Source: Flavipsychrobacter sp.
GTDB taxonomy: Bacteria; Bacteroidota; Bacteroidia; Chitinophagales; Chitinophagaceae
Direction: 5' to 3'
Assembly (NCBI GenBank): GCA_016786565.1
Contig: JAEUVY010000106.1
Span: 1-44,842 of the forward strand
Length of the DNA stretch: 44,842 bases
Under the pieces are notes generated by a model that was not told the DNA's origin, searched no databases, and saw only the letters and a program-made list of their open reading frames with translations. The position numbers and the translations under genes are program-made. Shown piece after piece: positions 22,566-30,961 of this stretch. Numbering within the stretch: position 1 is the stretch's first letter; every line of letters starts with the position of its first letter.

Positions 22566-25007
22566 ATGAAAAAATTACTTTTCTTATTTATTGCAATGTG
22601 CGCAGGTGTTGTCGCTTTCGCACAGAATATTTATCAACCTAATGGTACGTCGATGTTCACGGGTGCGAACACATATTGTGTTGGTGCCCCCATCACCACA
22701 CCGTTGCGGGTTGCCTACACAACGTGTAATGGCGGTACGGGAGCACCTGTTGGTGCGTCTTGTCAGGTGCGTTGGTATTACAATCCTACTAACACTACAA
22801 CTATTAGCGGCGCTACGATTCTGGCAAGTGGGCCGGTTCCTTTCACTTCAACAATATCTGCGGCAGATACGTTGTCATATACACCTTCTCTTAGTGTTGG
22901 GGGCAATTATTACTTCTTTTGTGTGATAGAGTGGACAGGTGGGGCAGCTTCTTGCGGTATGCCAACTGGTTCAATTGTTACCTCCGGTACACAGCTTGTT
23001 TCTATAAGTCCTTCTCCTATTTCACCTGCGGCGCCCATAAATATTTGTCAGGGTGCTACAACTGTGCTGACCAATACATTTGCCGGTGGCAAATGGACCA
23101 GCTCCAATCCCGGTGTAGTGGCGATCGATTCAACTTCCGGTCTCGCATCGGGTGTTACCGTGGGAGGTTCATTCATAACTTATAAGCTGGGTGGTTGTTA
23201 TGTAACCGCATTTATGTATGTGAATGCAAATCCTGCTGTCATTGCGCCAACCGGTGTTTCAAATATCTGTGTTGGTGGTTCTTTAAATCTTACTAACAGC
23301 ACTCCCGGCGGAACCTGGACAAGTACCACTCCTTCCGTTGCTTCGGTGGGTTCTGCCTCTGGGCTTGTTTCCGCTTTTTCTGCTGGTACAGCTACGATCT
23401 CATACATTTTCACTGCTACTGGTTGTTATGTTACAAAGACACTAACTGTATTGCCTAATCCTGGTGCAATTGGTGGAAGTTCAAACGTTTGTGTTGGTGG
23501 CTCAACAACACTTACAAACGCTACCGCAGGTGGTAGCTGGTATAGTAGCAATACGTTTAGAGCAACCGCTAACGCTGCTACCGGAGCCGTTTCCGGTGTT
23601 TCTTCCGGTACGGTTACCATATCTTACATTCTGCCATCAACAGGCTGTTTCAGCACTCAGATCATGACAGTGAATGTGGCACCATCGGCTATCACCGGCC
23701 CGGGGCAGGTTTGTGCCACTGCAACCATTTCACTTGCGAATGGAGTTGCCGGTGGTGTATGGTCCAGTAGCAACCCAACAGTCGCATCTGTATCTTCTAC
23801 CGGAGTTGTTACCGGCGGTACTGCAGGTACTGCCGTCATTAGTTACACAACCGGTGGTTGCGCTCCTGCTACCAGAGTGATCACGGTGAATTCATTGCCT
23901 GCTGCTATTACCGGTATCAATGAGACCTGTAACGGCCAAACAACAACCCTTTTTAGTTCAGTTTCGGGTGGGAAATGGAGGAGCAGCGATACGCTCGTTG
24001 CCCGTATTGACTCCATGACCGGCATAGTGTCAGGCTTGTCAATGGGTGTGGTTACAATGACTTACACCGGTTTTGCAGGCTGTTTTACTACTAAGTCACT
24101 CACAGTTCATCCGCTTGCTCCTATTGTAGGAGAGGATACTATCTGTGTTGGTTCATCAATTGCCCTCACCAATATTGTCGGTGGCGGTACCTGGGTTAGT
24201 GGTAATCCGCTTAATGCTTCAATTGATACTTTCTCCGGAATCATGAACGGGCTGGTGAACGGTATCACCTATGTTGACTACATTCTGCCAACCGGATGTC
24301 GCACATCTAAGTTTGTTCGTATTCTGCCTACACTTCCTCCTATTGGCGGACCATTGGTGCTTTGCAGCAATTCTGTTGTTACATTGTCTAACGGAGTGGC
24401 CGGCGGTACATGGACGTCTCTTAATCCATACATTGCGGAAGTTGAAACTGCCACAGGCAAGGTTTCCGGGCACACTGCCGATACCACAACAATCGTTTAT
24501 AAAATTTACGGATGCCAGATGTCGGACGTTGTTACCGTTAATCCACTACCAACTCCTACTTTGGCTTTTGATTGGACTACCGGCAAGCTGAGCACTGAAT
24601 TTGGCTTCGCATCTTATCAATGGTTCGATAGCTCATCAGGTCCTATTCCGGGAGCTACTAACAATTCCATCATTCTGCCTGCGGTTTACGACAAGTACTA
24701 TGTTGTGGTGACTGATGGAAACGGATGTTCTGCTCCAACTAAGTGGTTCAAAGTGCCTCTTGGCGTTAACGATGTGAATGGTAAAGCAGGTGTTGCGGTT
24801 TATCCTAACCCGGTAACATCAGTGCTTAACATTGCATCTGCTACTGAAGTGAGTGCGGTTATATGCGGACTGGAGGGACGCGTCATTTCAGAGGTACACA
24901 ATACACGTACAGTCAATGTTTCTATGTTGCCTGCGGGTATGTATCTGATCTCTATTTTTGATAAGGGGGGCCAGATTATTGCTGTTCAGCGGTTTGTGAA
25001 GGAGTAG
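22566..25007 (+). CDS. Secreted protein with seven BIG2-like repeats and T9SS sorting signal (cluster gene 3)
   Basis: 813 residues, a paralogue of the gene before it. Signal peptide about 1-19 (VVAFAQ). A different N-terminal domain (about 20-145, with CQVRWYYNPTNTT and YYFFCVIEWTGG) resembles an Ig-like fold. Seven BIG2-like repeats follow (about 150-665: CQGATTVL, CVGGSLNL, CVGGSTTL, CATATISL, CNGQTTTL, CVGSSIAL, CSNSVVTL), then a YQWFDS module and a T9SS sorting domain (VAVYPNP). The distinct heads with conserved stalk and tail suggest that the three genes arose by duplication with head exchange. A TTCG-loop terminator ends the cluster. Confidence 0.86.
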   Translation: MKKLLFLFIAMCAGVVAFAQNIYQPNGTSMFTGANTYCVGAPITTPLRVAYTTCNGGTGAPVGASCQVRWYYNPTNTTTISGATILASGPVPFTSTISAADTLSYTPSLSVGGNYYFFCVIEWTGGAASCGMPTGSIVTSGTQLVSISPSPISPAAPINICQGATTVLTNTFAGGKWTSSNPGVVAIDSTSGLASGVTVGGSFITYKLGGCYVTAFMYVNANPAVIAPTGVSNICVGGSLNLTNSTPGGTWTSTTPSVASVGSASGLVSAFSAGTATISYIFTATGCYVTKTLTVLPNPGAIGGSSNVCVGGSTTLTNATAGGSWYSSNTFRATANAATGAVSGVSSGTVTISYILPSTGCFSTQIMTVNVAPSAITGPGQVCATATISLANGVAGGVWSSSNPTVASVSSTGVVTGGTAGTAVISYTTGGCAPATRVITVNSLPAAITGINETCNGQTTTLFSSVSGGKWRSSDTLVARIDSMTGIVSGLSMGVVTMTYTGFAGCFTTKSLTVHPLAPIVGEDTICVGSSIALTNIVGGGTWVSGNPLNASIDTFSGIMNGLVNGITYVDYILPTGCRTSKFVRILPTLPPIGGPLVLCSNSVVTLSNGVAGGTWTSLNPYIAEVETATGKVSGHTADTTTIVYKIYGCQMSDVVTVNPLPTPTLAFDWTTGKLSTEFGFASYQWFDSSSGPIPGATNNSIILPAVYDKYYVVVTDGNGCSAPTKWFKVPLGVNDVNGKAGVAVYPNPVTSVLNIASATEVSAVICGLEGRVISEVHNTRTVNVSMLPAGMYLISIFDKGGQIIAVQRFVKE
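23013..24559 (+). repeat. Seven BIG2-like coding repeats in cluster gene 3
   Basis: Seven units of about 220 nt, related to those at 20533-22074 and to two units in the NHL gene (about 3780-4206). Boundaries approximate. Confidence 0.78.
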
Positions 25008-25030
25008 TTGTTTTGCTTGTTCAATATTCT

Positions 25031-25060
25031 GAGGCATCCTTCGGGGTGCCTCTTTTATTT
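25031..25060 (+). terminator. Terminator of the T9SS cluster
   Basis: 9-bp stem (25031-25039 with 25044-25052, one wobble pair) closed by a C(TTCG)G tetraloop, followed by ttttattta. Confidence 0.92.
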
Positions 25061-25179
25061 ATACCTGCCAGATCAAGTGTCTGTGTTTCAGCCTGTCATT
25101 GTTTCTTTTTTGCACTCGTTATTGTCGTTAACAATTTATTATTAACTTGTAATTTAAAAACAAAAATCTGTCATTTGTG

Positions 25180-25210
25180 TTTGTTATTCTCGTGTTAATA
25201 ATTATTTTTG
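25180..25210 (+). promoter_or_regulatory. Promoter of the 49-residue gene
   Basis: TTTG at 25180-25183, a 19-nt gap, and TATTTTTG at 25203-25210. Both elements match the Bacteroidota consensus, with ideal spacing. It lies 21 nt before the ATG at 25232. Confidence 0.6.
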
Positions 25211-25231
25211 GTTAACAAAACGAAAACAACT

Positions 25232-25381
25232 ATGAACGACGTAAAGGATATAGATGTTAATGCACTGCCGGTGCATCTTTTTGTTAAGTCTCAGAAGGAG
25301 GCAAAGAAATTAAAGAAGTCGACGGCCGAGTACGTTTTCAGGCCGGTGCCATTCAGAAGGGGAAAGAGATTTGAAGTTTGA
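25232..25381 (+). CDS. Small basic protein of 49 residues, unknown function
   Basis: A short gene missed by length cut-offs. The protein begins MNDVKDIDVNALPVHLFV and has a Lys-rich middle (KEAKKLKKS) and an Arg-rich end (RRGKRFEV). There is no signal peptide or membrane segment, and it is strongly basic after residue 18, which would suit binding to nucleic acid or the ribosome (inference). Support for its being real: a complete promoter (TTTG-N19-TATTTTTG) 21 nt upstream, a stop in frame, and isolation between a strong terminator and a convergent gene. I do not recognise the family. Confidence 0.6.
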   Translation: MNDVKDIDVNALPVHLFVKSQKEAKKLKKSTAEYVFRPVPFRRGKRFEV

Positions 25382-25426
25382 GCGACTTCGCTTGAAAGGG
25401 TGCTGAAGACTATCAGGTTAAACAGT

Positions 25427-25831
25427 TTACTTTGAATACAGATAGGCTGTTTCCTCGCTACTGGTGCCTTCCTGACCAATGATAACCAGCTTTTCCCCAT
25501 CATACTCAATTACGTGAAAAGTAATGCGCTCGGGGATGGTCAGCATTTGCTTCTGGAACAGGGTGATGGTCATTGTACCCGGATCATAAGACCAGGTGCC
25601 TTTTAGTACAGTTCCTTGCTCTGAAAGAGTAAATGTACTGTCGCACCTGAAATCCATGTAGTCTTTTGCGGAACTACTATCGGTGACATGGGGAATGCCG
25701 TCCGGGCCCTTGGTCATTTCGCAATACCATTTTCTATCGCAGAAAGGTGTTTCTTCGGCTGTTTGCGCAAATGAGGATATGCCTGTAGCAAAACAAGATA
25801 AAGATAACAGTATGCCAATCCTACGCCACAT
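25427..25831 (-). CDS. Exported lipocalin-like protein of unknown function
   Basis: 134 residues. The ATG at 25831 starts a signal peptide (IGILLSLSCFATGISSFAQ); a longer frame to 25954 is rejected because it crosses the dnaK terminator. The mature part has a Trp/Cys start (CDRKWYCEM) and a beta-rich pattern with DSTFTLSEQG and LKGTWSYDPGTMTITL, which is the typical layout of small lipocalin-like domains in Bacteroidota (the GTW and Y segments). The two cysteines in CDRKWYC may form a disulfide. Function unknown. Confidence 0.65.
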   Translation of the reverse strand: MWRRIGILLSLSCFATGISSFAQTAEETPFCDRKWYCEMTKGPDGIPHVTDSSSAKDYMDFRCDSTFTLSEQGTVLKGTWSYDPGTMTITLFQKQMLTIPERITFHVIEYDGEKLVIIGQEGTSSEETAYLYSK

Positions 25832-25916
25832 AGTTAGTGAGTAGGTAAAGATAGAAAGGTGTTGTTGTTTTTGTTGTGATTGAATAGTTATTGTCCGGTG
25901 TACGCAAGACATAAAT

Positions 25917-25944
25917 AAAAACGGCCGGATCGATCCGGCCGTTT
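25917..25944 (-). terminator. Terminator of dnaK
   Basis: A perfect 28-nt palindrome (aaaacggccggatc and its complement), GC-rich, 22 nt after the dnaK stop, running on the minus strand into TTTTATTTA. Confidence 0.9.
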
Positions 25945-25965
25945 TCTTTATCACTTCAAGTGTTT

Positions 25966-27855
25966 TTACTTCACTTCTTCATATTCAGCGTCTGCTACAT
26001 GGCTGTCGTTGGTGCTGCCTTCAGGCTGACCTTGTGCGCCATCCTGTGGTTGCTGACCTGCTTTGTACATGTCTTCGCTCGCGGCCATCCAAGCGGCATT
26101 CAGCTTTTCTTCCGCTTTGTCTATTCCGTCCAGATCTTCAGACTTGTGTGCTGCTTTCAGTTCTTCAAGCGCACTTTCTATAGCTGACTTCTTGTCGGCA
26201 GATATCTTTTCGCCGTAATCTTTCAGTTGCTTTTCTGAGTTGAAGATGAGGCCGTCTGCTTTATTCAGTTTTTCTACACGCTCACGTACTTTCTTATCAC
26301 CTTCTTCGTTCGCTTTCGCCTCGTTCTTCATTTTTTCGATCTCCTCTTTGCTCAGACCACTACCAGCTTCGATGCGGATATTCTGTTGTTTTCCAGTGCC
26401 TTTGTCGCGTGCAGTTACATGCAGGATGCCGTTTGCGTCGATGTCGAAGATCACTTCGATCTGCGGAACACCGCGTGGTGCCGGTGGAATGCCGTCCAGA
26501 ATGAATTTACCCAGGCTCTTATTGTCTTTTGCCATCGGGCGCTCTCCCTGTATCACATTGATCTCTACACTTGGCTGGCTGTCAGCGGCAGTTGAGAAAG
26601 TTTCGCTCTTTTTGGTAGGTATCGTAGTGTTAGACTCGATGAGTTTTGTCATTACGCCACCCATTGTTTCGATACCCAGTGAGAGCGGAGTTACGTCAAG
26701 CAGCAGAACGTCTTTTACGTCGCCTGTAAGAACGCCGCCCTGAATTGCTGCGCCGATCGCTACCACTTCATCAGGGTTTACGCCTTTGTGTGGCTTTTTG
26801 CCGAAGAACTTCTCAACTACTTCCTGTACTTTAGGGATACGTGTAGAACCACCCACCAAGATAACTTCGTCGATCTCGCTTGCAGCGATGCCTGCGTCTT
26901 TCAGCGCTTTGCGGCATGGCTCCAGTGTGCGCTCTATCAGGCTATCAGCCAGTTGTTCGAACTTGGCACGGCTCAGTTTGCGTACAAGGTGCTTAGGAGC
27001 GCCATCGATAGCCGTGATGTATGGAAGGTTGATCTCTGTTTCCTGAGAAGAAGACAGCTCGATCTTTGCTTTTTCAGCGGCTTCTTTCAGACGCTGCCAT
27101 GCCATTGGGTCCTTGCGCAGGTCCATCGACTCGTCTTTTTTGAACTCTTCTGACAGCCAGTCCATGATCACTTTATCGAAGTCGTCGCCACCTAGGTGCG
27201 TATCTCCGTTAGTTGATTTTACTTCGAATACACCGTCGCCAAGTTCCAGAACCGATACGTCGAATGTGCCTCCACCCAGGTCGAATACCGCGATCTTGCT
27301 GTCTTTGTGTTGTTTGTCAAGGCCGTAAGCAAGTGCAGCCGCTGTTGGTTCGTTGATGATACGGCGAACTGTAAGACCTGCGATCTCGCCGGCTTCTTTT
27401 GTTGCCTGGCGCTGAGCATCGTTGAAGTAGGCCGGAACTGTGATAACAGCTTCTTTCACTTCCTGTCCCAGAAAGTCTTCAGCGGTTTTCTTCATTTTCT
27501 GAAGGACCATAGCTGATAGTTCCTGCGGAGTGTACAGGCGACCGTCAATATCCACACGTGGAGTGTTGTTGTCGCCTTTTGTCACTTTGTATGTAAAGTG
27601 AGATATTTCGTTGGTCACTTCGTCGAAACGACGACCCATAAAACGTTTGATTGATTGAATGGTGTTGTGGGGGTTGGTTATCGCCTGACGTTTTGCAGGG
27701 TCACCTACTTTCCTTTCTCCATTCTTCAGGAACGCCACTACCGATGGGGTGGTGCGACGGCCTTCGTCGTTTGCAATTACCACCGGCTCATTTCCTTCCA
27801 TTACGGATACACATGAGTTGGTAGTTCCTAAGTCGATTCCAATGATCTTTGCCAT
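25966..27855 (-). CDS. dnaK: Chaperone DnaK (Hsp70)
   Basis: A 629-residue cytosolic Hsp70 that binds unfolded peptides in an ATP cycle with DnaJ and GrpE. The nucleotide-binding domain (1 to about 385) shows [13 protein letters not shown], the phosphate-2 loop [13 protein letters not shown] and [11 protein letters not shown]. The interdomain linker is [13 protein letters not shown]. The substrate-binding domain (about 390-505) and a helical lid follow, with a Gln/Gly-rich tail ending EYEEVK, as in most bacterial DnaK. dnaJ and grpE are not adjacent. A 17-nt inverted repeat upstream (27920-27936) could be its regulatory site; no CIRCE element is present. Confidence 0.98.
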   Translation of the reverse strand: MAKIIGIDLGTTNSCVSVMEGNEPVVIANDEGRRTTPSVVAFLKNGERKVGDPAKRQAITNPHNTIQSIKRFMGRRFDEVTNEISHFTYKVTKGDNNTPRVDIDGRLYTPQELSAMVLQKMKKTAEDFLGQEVKEAVITVPAYFNDAQRQATKEAGEIAGLTVRRIINEPTAAALAYGLDKQHKDSKIAVFDLGGGTFDVSVLELGDGVFEVKSTNGDTHLGGDDFDKVIMDWLSEEFKKDESMDLRKDPMAWQRLKEAAEKAKIELSSSQETEINLPYITAIDGAPKHLVRKLSRAKFEQLADSLIERTLEPCRKALKDAGIAASEIDEVILVGGSTRIPKVQEVVEKFFGKKPHKGVNPDEVVAIGAAIQGGVLTGDVKDVLLLDVTPLSLGIETMGGVMTKLIESNTTIPTKKSETFSTAADSQPSVEINVIQGERPMAKDNKSLGKFILDGIPPAPRGVPQIEVIFDIDANGILHVTARDKGTGKQQNIRIEAGSGLSKEEIEKMKNEAKANEEGDKKVRERVEKLNKADGLIFNSEKQLKDYGEKISADKKSAIESALEELKAAHKSEDLDGIDKAEEKLNAAWMAASEDMYKAGQQPQDGAQGQPEGSTNDSHVADAEYEEVK

Positions 27856-27919
27856 AGTAAATTAAATGGTTTTACTGTTCCTACTCAATCAATATGCCAT
27901 AATTCTATTTCGGCAATAA

Positions 27920-27936
27920 TGGCAGAATTGCTGCCA
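27920..27936. promoter_or_regulatory. Inverted repeat upstream of dnaK
   Basis: TGGCAG-AATTG-CTGCCA, perfect 6+5+6, 64 nt before the dnaK start. A third GGCA lies at 27912-27915. It is a candidate operator; no known heat-shock element is matched exactly. Confidence 0.4.
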
Positions 27937-28123
27937 AATCAGATGCTTTTTTTCGGGTTGAGGTGACAATATTGATGTCGGGGATAAATGCGTCTGCCAG
28001 CGACAGACTATATGGTACGGGGCGGTTGTATTTGGGTATGTTTTATGTGTTTTTTGTCCGTGGCACGGTTGTTGAAACAACACCTGTCCACAGGCGGGCA
28101 TTATCACCGCAAAAGTCAGGAGT

Positions 28124-29089
28124 ATGTTTGAACAACTATCAGTGATCACCGAACGCATATCCATGAGGGGTGTCAGCGCTGTGGCGTTTGCTCAGGTGTT
28201 GCGCACCATTATGGAGCGGATGCTTTGGGAGGTGGTTGCCGACCGGGAAGGTGGTTTTCTGGCTCGGACCCATGGTTTTTATTCATACTATGGTGCTGAG
28301 GTGCGTATTTCGATCGTAAAGAATGAAGCGGTAATAAGCATACAACCTGTGGATGCCATGTACACTTCCGGCGAAGAATGCAGGGCATATATGGACCGGC
28401 TGCTGCGTGCTATTGAGTTGGAAAGTGGTCAAATGGAAGAGGCTGACCGTAACCTGCACCCGATGCACAGGGAAAAATACGGTGCGCTTCTGGTCTCAAA
28501 AAGCTACCTCATAACACCCGTGTTGGTTTACATAAATGTGCTGTTATTATTACTCATGGTGCTGTCAGGTATCTCTCCGCTTACGCCTTCGGCAGCTTCA
28601 TTGTTTCAATGGGGTGGGAATTTTGGACCCGCAGTAGCGGCAGGGGAATGGTGGCGGTTAGTGACGTATATGTTCTTGCATGGTGGGGTAGTGCATTTGC
28701 TGGGTAATACGTTTGCCCTGCTATACGTGGGTATGTTTCTGGAGCCTATGATCGGGAAGGGGAAGTTTGTCATGGCCTATCTGGTAACAGGTATAGGCGC
28801 AGGTTTAGTAAGCATTTGGGCTCACACTGCAGTGGTGAGTGTGGGGGCTTCAGGGGCTATTTTCGGTATGTATGGCGTATTTCTGGCCTTGCTTACCACC
28901 TCATACATAAAGCGTAGCTACCGAAAGACCATGATCAGAAGTATCTTGTTTTTTGTGGTATTCAACCTCATGTATGGACTTCAGGGGAATACTGACAATG
29001 CTGCCCATGTGGGTGGTCTGATCACCGGATTACTTGTAGGATGTGCCATCTATCCCGGTTTGAAAAAGAAGGTCGCTGCTTTTATTTAA
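28124..29089 (+). CDS. Rhomboid-family intramembrane serine protease
   Basis: A 321-residue membrane protease. Residues 1-125 are a soluble N-terminal domain of unknown function (begins MFEQLSVITERISMRGVSAV). The membrane part (about 128-318) has six to seven helices with the rhomboid signatures: HLLGN with Asn195 of the oxyanion site, catalytic Ser243 in VGASGAIFG, and His295 in NAAHVGG forming the catalytic dyad. Substrates are unknown; the bacterial family cleaves transmembrane proteins. The gene stands alone, divergent from dnaK, and is followed by a palindrome at 29165. The extended N-terminus seems to be shared by other Bacteroidota rhomboids (memory only). Confidence 0.92.
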   Translation: MFEQLSVITERISMRGVSAVAFAQVLRTIMERMLWEVVADREGGFLARTHGFYSYYGAEVRISIVKNEAVISIQPVDAMYTSGEECRAYMDRLLRAIELESGQMEEADRNLHPMHREKYGALLVSKSYLITPVLVYINVLLLLLMVLSGISPLTPSAASLFQWGGNFGPAVAAGEWWRLVTYMFLHGGVVHLLGNTFALLYVGMFLEPMIGKGKFVMAYLVTGIGAGLVSIWAHTAVVSVGASGAIFGMYGVFLALLTTSYIKRSYRKTMIRSILFFVVFNLMYGLQGNTDNAAHVGGLITGLLVGCAIYPGLKKKVAAFI

Positions 29090-29164
29090 TAACAGTAGTT
29101 CCGTCGCCGGTCGCTTTGCCCATCTGTATTTCGTGCCGGTTGTTGTGTGGGTATATATCGTAAT

Positions 29165-29181
29165 CAATTGATGATCAATTG
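29165..29181. promoter_or_regulatory. Palindrome between rhomboid and oxidase genes
   Basis: CAATTGAT-G-ATCAATTG, perfect 8+1+8, followed by a T-rich stretch (tcttttgtgtttttgt). It may be an operator for the oxidase operon or a weak terminator. A shorter copy of its core (ATTGAT-N-ATCAAT) occurs at 547-559. Confidence 0.35.
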
Positions 29182-29264
29182 TCTTTTGTGTTTTTGTTTC
29201 CGTCAGTTAAGTCCAGTTCCAATACAGTTGTGCCTGCCTTAAATGTGTAATTCCTGTTAGGATT

Positions 29265-29299
29265 TTTGACACCTGAAATGTTAAATTGTCTTACTTTTG
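29265..29299 (+). promoter_or_regulatory. Promoter of the cytochrome oxidase assembly operon
   Basis: TTTG at 29265-29268, a 23-nt gap and TACTTTTG at 29292-29299 (exact TAnnTTTG), 39 nt before the ATG of the heme O synthase gene. Confidence 0.55.
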
Positions 29300-29338
29300 C
29301 GGGCAATAAGAAATCAGGGTTTTTATATAGTCTAATTC

Positions 29339-30256
29339 ATGCTGCAGCAAGAATCGATAGGTGCAAAAGGAAACATAACCGTGCTGGCGCGTCTTAAAGA
29401 CTATAACCAGTTGCTGAAGCCCAATCTGAGCGGCATGGTTGTTTTCAGCAGCGTTATCGGCTACCTGATGGCTCCCAATATCTCGTTTGCCTGGAATGAC
29501 TTTGGCCTGTGGCAAAGGGTGATCACATTATTTATTGGTGGAATGATGGTGACGGGTGGTGCAAATACCATCAATCAGATCCTGGAGCGCGATAGCGACC
29601 GGCTGATGAAGCGGACGCGTCTTCGTCCCTTGCCTGATGGTAGGATGGGGGATACCGAAGCATGGATCTTTGCCGCATTGACCGGAGTTGTTGGGGCGGT
29701 TGTTCTCGGATACTATTTCAATCCGCTGGCAGGAATGCTCAGCTTTCTTTCCCTTCTTCTGTATGCGTTTGCGTACACCCCCATGAAGAAGATACACCCG
29801 ATAGCGGTATTGATAGGAGCGATACCCGGGGCGTTGCCTCCACTTATTGGTTGGGTTGCAGCCACAGGTTCTATTGATATTGGTGGTGTAGTCCTGTTTA
29901 CGTTGCAATTTTTTTGGCAGTTTCCTCACTTCTGGGCCATTGCCTGGGTTGCATTTGACGATTACAACAATGCAGGAATAAGGATGTTGCCTACCCGCGA
30001 GCGCGAAACACGATTTACTGCAGTGCAGTGTATGCTATACAGCTTAGTGCTGATTCCAATGGCTATGGTGCCACTGCGCCTGGGTATGGTAGGTACAGCG
30101 GGTATGTGGGTGTGTATGGCTGCCGGGCTGCTCTACTTCGTAGCATCGGTTGCGTTCTATTTTAAAAATGATTATAAGTCAGCTCGTAGGGTTATGTTTG
30201 CATCGTTCATCTATTTGCCATCTATACTTCTGGCATTGGTGATTGACAAAATGTGA
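29339..30256 (+). CDS. ctaB: Protoheme IX farnesyltransferase (heme O synthase)
   Basis: A 305-residue inner-membrane prenyltransferase that converts heme B to heme O by adding a farnesyl group, a step needed for aa3- or bo-type oxidases. The UbiA-family motif is clear: NTINQILERDSDRLMKRT at about residues 78-95, with the RPLPDGRM sequence that follows; the second Asp-rich segment is in FDDYNNAGIRMLP. Eight to nine helices. It opens the operon (stop at 30256) and its last codons overlap a possible GTG start of the next gene. Also called cyoE. Two SCO proteins and oxidase subunits nearby support the assignment. Confidence 0.95.
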   Translation: MLQQESIGAKGNITVLARLKDYNQLLKPNLSGMVVFSSVIGYLMAPNISFAWNDFGLWQRVITLFIGGMMVTGGANTINQILERDSDRLMKRTRLRPLPDGRMGDTEAWIFAALTGVVGAVVLGYYFNPLAGMLSFLSLLLYAFAYTPMKKIHPIAVLIGAIPGALPPLIGWVAATGSIDIGGVVLFTLQFFWQFPHFWAIAWVAFDDYNNAGIRMLPTRERETRFTAVQCMLYSLVLIPMAMVPLRLGMVGTAGMWVCMAAGLLYFVASVAFYFKNDYKSARRVMFASFIYLPSILLALVIDKM

Positions 30257-30300
30257 CAGTGATAACCAGGCAATTGTTAGGTGAAAAAAAAAGTGAGTTT

Positions 30301-30906
30301 ATGGAAATGACGAAAGAAAGGCGGAAAATACATCCACAGAAATTTATGATGTGGTTGTCCATTGGTAGCATGGTCATGGCGTTTGCGGGGCTCACCAGCG
30401 GCTACATGGTAAGGCAGGCGCAGGGCAACTGGCGTTATTACGAATTGCCCGCCATGTTCTGGTACTCAACTGTAGCCATAGTGATCAGCAGTGTCACGAT
30501 GCACATGTCGGTAAAAGCGTTTAAAAACCGTGAGATACCTAAGTTTAAAAAACTCATCACAATAACGCTGATACTGGGAGTCATCTTTGGTCTGCTGCAA
30601 TATGGCGGGTTTTATCAGCTCTATCATCAGCTGCAACAGATCAAGATCAACGGCGAGGTGCTTAATGAGGTAGCAGGGGTAAAGGTAAATGGTAATCCCA
30701 GCGAATCATTCCTTTATGTGATCGCCGGCCTGCATCTGGCGCATCTTTTCGGCGGAATTGTGGCGCTTATTATCGTTTATATCCGTAACTTCAGGGCCAA
30801 TATTAAGGTCTATAATTCGACAGGATTAGAGATAACAGCTACCTATTGGCACTTTGTGGATATATTGTGGGTATATTTATTTGTCTTTTTTCTGGCAAAT
30901 CAATAA
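30301..30906 (+). CDS. Cytochrome c oxidase subunit III-like protein (first copy)
   Basis: 201 residues with five membrane helices, of the heme-copper oxidase subunit III family (short CyoC/CtaE type). Landmarks: FAGLTSGYMVRQ in helix 1, a conserved GLHLAHLFGG and the C-terminal TYWHFVDILWVYLFVF motif, which is diagnostic. I start at the ATG at 30301; a GTG at 30253 that overlaps the previous stop would add 16 residues. Subunit III does not hold metals but stabilises subunit I and its proton uptake. It is followed by a second, longer subunit III, a pairing common in Bacteroidota oxidase clusters. Confidence 0.85.
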   Translation: MEMTKERRKIHPQKFMMWLSIGSMVMAFAGLTSGYMVRQAQGNWRYYELPAMFWYSTVAIVISSVTMHMSVKAFKNREIPKFKKLITITLILGVIFGLLQYGGFYQLYHQLQQIKINGEVLNEVAGVKVNGNPSESFLYVIAGLHLAHLFGGIVALIIVYIRNFRANIKVYNSTGLEITATYWHFVDILWVYLFVFFLANQ

Positions 30907-30961
30907 AATTGTTTCGAAATTCGCACTCCATAGCACAACTTACACACTCTTAAAATAAATT

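Noticed and set aside
20533..24559. Regularly spaced repeats that could suggest a CRISPR array
   Set aside because: Units are about 220 nt, diverged and fully coding (BIG2-like domains); there are no short identical repeats with unique spacers.
25832..25954. N-terminal extension of the lipocalin-like protein
   Set aside because: It crosses the dnaK terminator, and the internal ATG begins a clean signal peptide.
27918..27936. Sigma-54 -24/-12 promoter or CIRCE element before dnaK
   Set aside because: The TGGCA and TTGC parts have the wrong spacing for sigma-54, and the CIRCE consensus is absent.
28118..28126. AGGAG as Shine-Dalgarno of the rhomboid gene
   Set aside because: Only one base separates it from the ATG, too close to work.
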